Shown here one piece after another: positions 57,858-64,000 of a DNA stretch of 64,000 bases. Position numbers and translations under genes: made by a program. Under the pieces are notes generated by a model. The model ran no database searches. It was not told the DNA's origin and worked only from the letters and a program-made list of their open reading frames with translations. Source of the DNA: Terebella lapidaria (lineage: Eukaryota; Annelida; Polychaeta; Terebellida; Terebellidae); assembly GCA_949152475.1 (NCBI GenBank), contig OX424570.1, positions 1,662,181 through 1,726,180 on the forward strand. The letters are read 5' to 3'. Positions within the stretch are counted from its first letter, which is position 1. Every line of letters begins with the position of its first letter.

Positions 57858-59531
57858 ATGACTACTAGACGGGGCAAATTGGCGGAACAGCAGCTGAAGG
57901 CAGCCGTGTCGGACACGGAGCAGCCTGTAGGAGCAGTAGGAGCTGAGCCGTTGCAGATGCCGGTTGCGGAAAAGGAAGCAGTTCGTCCTGCCGAGCGAAA
58001 GCTGTTGCAGCCGGAAATGCAGAAAGCAGTTGCAGAAGAGCCCCTTCGGGTTCCTCAAGGAGTACAGCCTGCAGAGCAGTTAGCAGAGGCGGAAATTAAC
58101 TTTCCGGACCAGGCTGGCGATCGGGAACCGGATGCGGAACCGGAAGGCGGAGAGAATTTAGTCGACAACCTGACCAGATTATTGGCGACCCAAATGGAGG
58201 TGTTTCAGCAGCACCTGGCAGTAACCGGGAAGCAGCAGCAGGCAGAAGCAGTACAACAACCAGCACCAAGGGCAGGAGTAGCCAGATTAATGACATACGA
58301 CGGAACTGATCCGTGGCCGGAGTATGAGGCTCACCTCCTTGAATACGCTCGGTACTACCGTTGGACAGCAGAGGAAAAGGCGCTGAACTTATGTGTCAGT
58401 CTGAGGGGTAACGCCCGCAGCATACTACTGGATCTGTCCGTGGAGCAGAGACGCAGCTTTGATACGGTTGTGGCGGCATTAAAACAGCAGTTTTGTCCGG
58501 GGGAGAAAACATTTGTTTTCCAGGCGGAATTGCAGACACGGAAATTGCAGCTGGAGGAGGAGCTGCCCATGGAGAGGGTGGCAATGGACGTGATGGGTCC
58601 ATTACCCAAATCCACCCGGGGGAACCGGTACATCTTAGTAATCGGTGATTACTTCACCAAGTGGGTAGAGGCTTACCCGATGCCGAATCAGGAAGCGGTG
58701 ACGGTTGCGGACATATTCGTCAACCAGTTTGCAGCGCGGTACGGTATCCCGATGGAGATACACACCGACCAAGGCAGAAATTTCGAGTCCGACTTGCTGA
58801 GAAATGTTTGCAGAATCCTGGGGATTCACAAGACACGGACAACCGCTTTCCGACCTCAGTCGGACGGTTTCATTGAGCGATTCAACCGGACGCTGCAGCA
58901 GATCCTGAGCCTGTACGTAAGCGAGCGGCAGACCAACTGGGATCAGCTAGTACCGTTGGCGATGGCAGCTTACCGGAGTACCCCGCAGGAGACAACCGGG
59001 CAGAGTCCCAATTTGCTGATGCTGGGCAGAGAAGTCAACACTCCGGTAGAGTTACTGATTGGCAGGCCGCCGGGCGAATCAACAGCAGAAGTAACAGAGT
59101 ATGGCAGTCAGCTCCGGGAGCGACTAGAAGCAGTATACAAGGCGGTTCGAGCGAAATCTGGCAGAGAGATGGAACGGCAGAAGAAGCTGTACGACCGGAG
59201 GAAGGTCGACAATCAGTTCCAGCCAGGAGACCGAGTGTGGATGGCGGTCAAAACACGGAAGAAGGGCAAAGCACCCAAGTTGCAGAGGAAGTGGAGCGGT
59301 CCAAAGCTAGTGCTGAGCAGATTTACCGACGTGACCTACGAGATTGCAGAGAGTGAAACTCGGCAGAAGGTGGTTCACTTCGATTTGCTGAAACCGTATA
59401 ATGGTGTCAAGCATCCGAGATGGATGAGGCAGAGAATGGCGGATTCCTGGAGGCAGACGGAGCCGCCGAAGCAGAGTAGTGTTCCGGAGACGGAACAGAC
59501 GGTCTCTGAGTCGGATACGGACTCGGAGTAA
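57858..59531 (+). CDS. Shortened Gag-integrase ORF of element C
   Basis: One open frame of 557 codons. The N-terminal part is nearly identical to element B Gag (MTTRRGKLAEQQLKAAVSDT, MTYDGTDPWPEYEAHLLEYA). The C-terminal part is the integrase core (MDVMGPLPKSTRGNRYILVI, HTDQGRNFES, FRPQSDGFIERFNRT) and its GPY/F-like tail. The Gag zinc knuckle and the enzymes between are not represented. Whether this chimeric protein is made or used is unknown. Confidence 0.85.
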   Translation: MTTRRGKLAEQQLKAAVSDTEQPVGAVGAEPLQMPVAEKEAVRPAERKLLQPEMQKAVAEEPLRVPQGVQPAEQLAEAEINFPDQAGDREPDAEPEGGENLVDNLTRLLATQMEVFQQHLAVTGKQQQAEAVQQPAPRAGVARLMTYDGTDPWPEYEAHLLEYARYYRWTAEEKALNLCVSLRGNARSILLDLSVEQRRSFDTVVAALKQQFCPGEKTFVFQAELQTRKLQLEEELPMERVAMDVMGPLPKSTRGNRYILVIGDYFTKWVEAYPMPNQEAVTVADIFVNQFAARYGIPMEIHTDQGRNFESDLLRNVCRILGIHKTRTTAFRPQSDGFIERFNRTLQQILSLYVSERQTNWDQLVPLAMAAYRSTPQETTGQSPNLLMLGREVNTPVELLIGRPPGESTAEVTEYGSQLRERLEAVYKAVRAKSGREMERQKKLYDRRKVDNQFQPGDRVWMAVKTRKKGKAPKLQRKWSGPKLVLSRFTDVTYEIAESETRQKVVHFDLLKPYNGVKHPRWMRQRMADSWRQTEPPKQSSVPETEQTVSESDTDSE

Positions 59532-60284
59532 AGCCGCAGAGGATGAAGAAATATGAGAAGACGGAGTGAGCTGTAGAGCAGGAGAAGGAGATAGCTGAGA
59601 CCCTGGTAAAACGTTGAGTTCCGGCAGAAGAGCGACCGTAAGAAGTTGGAACAGTGAGCAAGTGCTGGTTCCGGAAACAGGGCGGAGAAAGGAGGAAGCA
59701 GAGCGGAAAGCGGTGCAGAGACCGGATAGAGACATCCTAGAGGTTCTGACTGGGTTGAGCACATAGTCAACCAGTCCAGGGTAGCGGCCAGGGGTCCAGA
59801 AGAACCTGGGTTAGCGGTCTAGTATCTCCAGACAAGCAGTTACACGTCTTCCGTATTCAGAGAATTAAGACGGAAAAGTTTTCCGGCTGTAGACAACCAA
59901 CCAGAGTTTCCACTTAGCAGAGACAGCAAACCGGCTGCAGATCGACAGAAGCGGTGAAACATCATTCCAGATAGGAAGGGCCCTCCTTCTGGACAAGAAT
60001 GTATGCAGTTTCCAGTGTCGACAAGCAGTAATACCAGTGAGCAGATATGCAGTTGAAGAAGCAGTACAGAGGGCGGAAAAGCCCAACTTGCAGTCTAGAT
60101 GTTCGTCTGACAGGCAGATTCAACTGGCTGAGACTCTATTCAACCCTCCTGATGGCAGAGATACTTCAAAATTGCAGATACTTCGCTCGGAGAAGCAGTT
60201 GAAAGGGAGCCGGAAAAACCCGGAGAAGCCGGTTGAGCCGGAGACGGACACCTCTCGGTTAACGGTTGAGATTTTGCATAATTG
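59532..60284 (+). other. Element C, region after pol
   Basis: Closely parallels 50,512-51,260 of element B. No conserved frame is seen. It may serve as a leader or splice region. Confidence 0.6.
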
Positions 60285-60354
60285 TGACGTCACTCCTGAG
60301 GCAGCCAATCAGCGTGGAGCTTTTCAAGTCACGTGAGCAGAAAGGGTATAAAAG
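60285..60354 (+). promoter_or_regulatory. Internal promoter cassette 1 of element C
   Basis: TGACGTCA (60,285), CCAAT (60,305), TCACGTGA (60,329) and TATAAAAG (60,347-60,354), collinear with the element B cassette at 51,261-51,330. The zinc-finger ORF starts about 250 nt downstream. Confidence 0.6.
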
Positions 60355-60601
60355 GGCCTTGAAATCGGGCTCTGAGAGCAGTTGAAGAGCAGACCTCGAG
60401 CTGTGCACATCGCTGTTAAAGTTTGGCGGAATCGAATCAAGTCCAGCATTTTCCGGCAGAGGCAGATTTTGCAGTGAAAAACGACTAAGTGTTTCCCGGA
60501 AGACCACCAGTCCGGAGAAGCGGTGCAGTAGAAGCGGTGCAGAAGCGGTGCAGTAAAAGCGGTGCAGTAGATCGACAACTTTTGTTTCCCGGCTTTTCCG
60601 G

Positions 60602-61288
60602 ATGGCGCTCCAGCAAAGGCGAGGTGGCGGCCCCAATGAGACGGAGATGGACAACCGAACGAAAGAGCTGTGGCGGTACTGCAAGAAGTGTGACCGGACG
60701 TTTGCGGACGCGAGAGACAAGAGAGGACACGTCTGCCCGGGCCAGAAGTATTATTGCTGCCTGTGTTCCTTCTACGGAAATCGGGCCTGTGATTTACGGA
60801 GACATCTCCGGGAGGCACATGGATGGACGTACCCTGCAGAATACCGTCCTCCTCAGGACGAATGGACACTGAACCGGGTCGGAACGTTCGACTCAGCCCG
60901 GAGAGGGATTGCTACGAAGTCCCGACAGAACCGCTTCCGCCGATTCCTGAATCGTTCCCCGGTACAGCCTCCGGTTCCTGTTCCATCCCTTAATCAACTC
61001 CCGTACGGAACAGACTGGGATGCCGGAGCAGCCGCTCCCATCGAACAGCCGGAACCGATTGACCCGCCAGGATGGGTTCCGGATCCACAGGGCTGTCTTC
61101 GGGCAGCGGAAGACACACCTCCAGAAGACTGGGAGCGGGAGATGTTTCCGGAACCGGAAGAGGAAGTTCAGCCGGCGGAAGACTGGGAGGCAGAGATCAG
61201 GGTGTGGGAGTATACACCACCTTCTCCCACCCCGGACACGGAATCGGAAACTTCCGAGTACCACACCGCGGATGAGGAGGAACCCTGA
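60602..61288 (+). CDS. Accessory C2H2 zinc-finger ORF 1 of element C
   Basis: 228 codons starting MALQQRRGGGPNETEMDN. A first finger-like motif (CKKCDRTFADARDKRGHVC, with an unusual His-x-Cys ending) is followed by a canonical C-x2-C-x12-H-x4-H finger (CCLCSFYGNRACDLRRHLRE then AH). A basic linker (ATKSRQNRFRRFLNR) leads to a Pro/Glu/Asp-rich acidic tail (EEEVQPAEDWEAEIRVWEY) that looks like an activation domain. Likely a DNA- or RNA-binding regulator (inference). It lies downstream of the internal TATA box. Similar N-terminal bases exist in element B, but not this protein. Confidence 0.7.
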   Translation: MALQQRRGGGPNETEMDNRTKELWRYCKKCDRTFADARDKRGHVCPGQKYYCCLCSFYGNRACDLRRHLREAHGWTYPAEYRPPQDEWTLNRVGTFDSARRGIATKSRQNRFRRFLNRSPVQPPVPVPSLNQLPYGTDWDAGAAAPIEQPEPIDPPGWVPDPQGCLRAAEDTPPEDWEREMFPEPEEEVQPAEDWEAEIRVWEYTPPSPTPDTESETSEYHTADEEEP

Positions 61289-61480
61289 GGCGGATGGCAG
61301 AGTAGCAGTGGACGGAGGCGGGTGGCAGTTTGGCGGAGACGGAGAAGAAGAGGCGGATGGCAGAGTAGCAGTAGATGGAGGCGGTTGGCAGTTTGGCGGA
61401 GACGGAGAAGAAGAAGCGGTGGCAGTTAGCAGCAACAACACGGAAAAAAAAAAAAAAAGAAAAAAAAAAATATATATATA
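61289..61480 (+). repeat. Minisatellite words and A/AT run
   Basis: Repeats of GGCGGATGGCAGAGTAGCAG / GACGGAGAAGAAGAAG, also present in element B at 51,600-51,760, followed by poly-A and (AT)n at 61,443-61,482. Confidence 0.8.
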
Positions 61481-61530
61481 TATTATTTATCAAAGAAGAC
61501 CACCAGGAGGAGTTGCAGTTTGCTGAGCAG

Positions 61531-61581
61531 CCAATCATCAAGCAGATAAGCCAGTCACGTGACTTCCAGAGACTATAAAAG
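61531..61581 (+). promoter_or_regulatory. Internal promoter cassette 2 of element C
   Basis: CCAAT (61,531), TCACGTGA (61,555) and TATAAAAG (61,574-61,581), with the ATG of the next ORF 78 nt downstream. It has no TGACGTCA, unlike cassette 1 and the LTR. Confidence 0.6.
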
Positions 61582-61658
61582 GGGCAGTTAGCTGTTACCG
61601 GACGCAGAAGGCAGTTTGCTGTAGCTGAGTCAACATCGACACAAAGCAGAGAATCAGA

Positions 61659-62135
61659 ATGCAGAAAGTAAAGACAACACCCCGCAAGCCCCGCCCTCAC
61701 CGGTGTGGAGACTGCAACCTAGAGTTCAAGAGCAAGCACACGTTGCTCCGGCATGTCACGGAGCAGCACACGAGCGAAGTCACCGTCTTCGCCTGTCCGC
61801 AGTGTGACCATTGGAGCAGACGGAAAGAGGGGACACAGAAGCATCTGCAGTCCCGACACGCAATGGACGCGAACCCGATTCGACTAAGGGTGGGCAGAGA
61901 GCAGTTTGAGGAGAAAAGCCTCCGGTCCAAGATGACCCCACGGAAAAGCAAGAAGCCGGTAACACGGCATGACCAGTTGTCGGATACGGAGTCGGAGTCG
62001 GGAGGTTCGGTTTCGTCCCGGACCCGGTACCGTTCCGGTACCCAGTCGGTGGCCACACTAGCAGCCGACGTTTCGTCCACGGAGGCGGAGAGCAGTTCGG
62101 AAGAGGAAGCGGAGCTGAAAAATCATGGCAAGTGA
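61659..62135 (+). CDS. Accessory C2H2 zinc-finger ORF 2 of element C
   Basis: 158 codons. Two canonical C-x2-C-x12-H-x4-H fingers: CGDCNLEFKSKHTLLRHVTE then QH, and CPQCDHWSRRKEGTQKHLQS then RH. They are preceded by a basic N-terminus (MQKVKTTPRKPRPHR) and followed by a basic segment (RSKMTPRKSKKP) and an acidic Ser-rich tail (SSTEAESSSEEEAEL). It resembles a small nuclear regulator (inference). The ATG lies just after promoter cassette 2. Its last 11 bases overlap the next ORF. Confidence 0.75.
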   Translation: MQKVKTTPRKPRPHRCGDCNLEFKSKHTLLRHVTEQHTSEVTVFACPQCDHWSRRKEGTQKHLQSRHAMDANPIRLRVGREQFEEKSLRSKMTPRKSKKPVTRHDQLSDTESESGGSVSSRTRYRSGTQSVATLAADVSSTEAESSSEEEAELKNHGK

Positions 62136-62853
62136 AGACGAGTTGCAAGAACCAGGAGACCCGAAGCCGGTTAAGCCGCCTGTGACCCGGAGTTCTTCCC
62201 GGAACACCTCCCGGAAAAACAGCCCAGACCCATCTCGAGGTACCGGAGCCGATCGAGACCGCGGAAAGAAGCGGAGTCGCAGCCGTTCGCCGGATAAATC
62301 CGGACGCCATCAACGACGGGAATATAGGAAGGAGAGCCCGGAGCGAGCCAAGGACCGAGGCGGAGAACGTGGCCGAGAGGAGAAACGACACACCCCACCC
62401 AAGTCTTCCGGAGGCAGCGTCAAAGGAAAAGGCAAGGGGGTGTATGACTACAAGTTCCGGCTGTTGGAGGAAGGTTCCAGCGGAGCAACGGCAGAAGTGG
62501 GAGTGGCGGACATTGCGGAAATGCAGAGCAGAGACGATGAGGAAGACCTTTTCCGGAGCCCACCTCCGAGAACGACTAGCAGTGGCAGAGTAGTGAGCAG
62601 CGTGATTGTCCGGCCCGGAGGCAGAGCAGAAAGCAGATCCAGCGGCCGAGCCGATAGCAGAGCAGATAGCCGAGCCGATAGCAGAGCAGATAGCAGGGTA
62701 GATAGCCGAGCGGACAGCAGACCCATTGACGGAACCGGACACGGAGCCGGAACAATGGAGTACAAAAACGTAATGACGTTATTTCCGGAAGGTCACGTGA
62801 TCAGCCTCGTTTTCGGTTTAAAAGGTGACGTGTCAGCCACTGATTGGTTCTAG
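62125..62853 (+). CDS. Accessory Arg/Ser-rich ORF 3 of element C
   Basis: 242 codons starting inside the end of ORF 2 (ATGGCAAGTGA overlap). The N-terminal half is an RS-like domain (RSSSRNTSRK, RDRGKKRSRSRSPDKSGRHQ) typical of splicing-related proteins. The middle (YDYKFRLLEEGSSGATAEVG) is uncharacterised. Next is a Gly/Arg stretch and an ADSR repeat (RADSRADSRADSR) encoded by the same DNA words as the AEQI repeat of element B, and the frame ends inside the 3' LTR. Start by reinitiation after ORF 2 is plausible. The function is unknown. Confidence 0.65.
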   Translation: MASEDELQEPGDPKPVKPPVTRSSSRNTSRKNSPDPSRGTGADRDRGKKRSRSRSPDKSGRHQRREYRKESPERAKDRGGERGREEKRHTPPKSSGGSVKGKGKGVYDYKFRLLEEGSSGATAEVGVADIAEMQSRDDEEDLFRSPPPRTTSSGRVVSSVIVRPGGRAESRSSGRADSRADSRADSRADSRVDSRADSRPIDGTGHGAGTMEYKNVMTLFPEGHVISLVFGLKGDVSATDWF

Positions 62854-63909
62854 AGTGTTTTTAGAAATCCGGAAAATATCAGTGTTTTGGCGGACTATGA
62901 CGTCACAATAGGTTGGTCACGTGACGTGGGTCTCAGGTCTATAAAAGCCCCCGCTTCACAGCGGACGGCGGAGTTGGTGTCCTGACGTCGACCTGTGCAG
63001 ACCCCTTCTCCCATAGCAGAGTACTCCCTTGTTCCGGATAGAGTCATCCAGATGATAGCAGTTAAGTCTTCCGACTGTGAACTTGGAAAATAAACATGAA
63101 AACTTCAACCGAGTTGTTTTTCCGTGTTCGTTAGGGAACTGGAATTTATGCTAAAGTTAGTTCACCGGAAAAGAAAGTAATACGGAGTAAAGGGAGATAA
63201 GACCACAGTCGGTTAAGACCAAGTTGTAACGACGTCTTAGGGTGATCTAAGAACCCAGATCACCGAGGAAGGAGACGGAGACGGAGACGGAGGTGGAATT
63301 CAACGGAGCAACTACGGAGGCGGTATCGGACGGAGCAGTTGCATAAACGGGAACGACGAAGCAGTTGCAGCGGCGGTACCGGACGACGGAGTTGCAGAGG
63401 CAGTACCTGACGGAGCGGTTGCGGTAACCGGAAGTGGGAACACTTCCGAGATACTCCATTTCAGGTGCAGTCGTAGGTTGCGGTGAGGCGGAGCCAACCG
63501 GAGCAGATTGCAGTGCGGCGGAACCTGGCAGAGCGGTTGCAGTATTCGGAAACGGCAACGTTCCCGGATTCTTTATTCCAGGCGCAGTCGCAGTTTGCAG
63601 TAAGACGGAAAACGACGGAGCTGTTGCAGTAAAGCGGTATCCCGACGGAGCAGTTGCAGTACCCGGAGACGGAAACGCCTCCGGATCCTTACTTTACAGG
63701 TGCAGTTGCAGATTAGCAGTCGGACAACGGTTAAGAGGTCCATTCCAGACCACGCTACCAACCTTAGAGTCTTCTAGCCGGAGTTCAACCGTACGGCAGT
63801 AGCAGTTTCCCGGAGTTTTACCGTTTCAGCTCCGGTTAAACAACAACTCACTCACCTCCCTAGAAAACCGGTTTATCAAGACGTCACAGAAGGGTGCAAA
63901 CCCGTTACA
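62728..63909 (+). repeat. 3' LTR copy of element C
   Basis: Matches the 5' LTR of element C from GACGGAACCGGACACGGAGC to the CGTTACA end and keeps the promoter cassette and AATAAA signal. It is shorter than the 5' copy. Confidence 0.9.
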
Positions 63910-64000
63910 ATATATTGGTACCGACGTTGTCCCTTTTTAGAGAAACATGAATTATGAGGTTTTTTTTAGCTGAGACTTCAGTTCAGAATGAGGTATAGTT
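63910..64000. other. Right flank of element C
   Basis: AT-rich DNA beginning with the ATAT target repeat. Nothing else is seen. Confidence 0.7.

Larger units (their letters stand above)
56435..63909 (+). mobile_element. LTR retrotransposon C, shortened relative of element B
   Basis: 7.5 kb, with the same LTRs, primer site, Gag start and integrase as element B, flanked by ATAT on both sides (56,431-56,434 and 63,910-63,913). Protease, RT and RNase H are not represented, so it would depend on a relative for copying. It has an accessory region of 3.2 kb with two promoter cassettes and three ORFs. Its two LTRs differ at roughly ten places over the shared 1.18 kb (about 1%), so it is older than element B. 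Confidence 0.93.

Overview
The window is animal nuclear DNA, most likely from a lophotrochozoan invertebrate such as a mollusc or a close relative. The host genes are spliced. The clearest one is a Gq-type rhabdomeric opsin whose residues follow cephalopod rhodopsin closely. The non-coding DNA is AT-rich and full of SINEs, LINE pieces, hairpin elements and repeats loaded with AGGTCA/TGACCT. There are no bacterial operons or ribosome binding sites. The species cannot be fixed from the sequence alone.

Layout. 1-4,048: left-pointing LTR retrotransposon (5' LTR, gag, start of pol), cut by the window edge. 4,049-13,350: a minus-strand host locus with a complete three-exon r-opsin (exons 11,547-11,261, 9,667-9,531, 8,611-7,707; 442 residues), a possible further 3' exon at 7,080-6,475, TIR elements in the introns and minisatellites around it. 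13,350-24,990: gene-poor, with one possible orphan exon, two hairpin elements, a decayed zinc-knuckle protein, a LINE scrap and repeat copies. 24,990-30,062: a satellite of exact 430-bp units that holds exon-like segments. 30,063-37,300: dispersed TGACCT-rich repeats, a tRNA-derived SINE, a 1.26-kb TIR DNA transposon and a possible LINE remnant. 37,870-39,785: two minus-strand caveolin-family terminal exons. 40,400-54,465: repeat copies, the last split by a young, nearly whole Ty3-type LTR element (43,662-54,351). 54,466-56,430: LINE 3' half, a TIR-like GC-rich segment and a Penelope-like RT fossil. 56,435-63,909: a second, shorter member of the same LTR family.

The most unusual feature is this LTR family. 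Downstream of pol each copy carries a 2.4-3.2-kb accessory region with its own CCAAT/E-box/TATA promoter cassettes, built like the LTR promoter. In the second copy the cassettes precede two C2H2 zinc-finger ORFs, and the second of these overlaps an Arg/Ser-rich ORF by 11 bases. An internal promoter feeding regulatory-type proteins recalls foamy viruses, but the encoded proteins are not recognisable as theirs. The second most unusual feature is the 430-bp satellite, whose most divergent edge units still share amino-acid patterns ending in Asp-Asp-x-x-x-Cys-stop.
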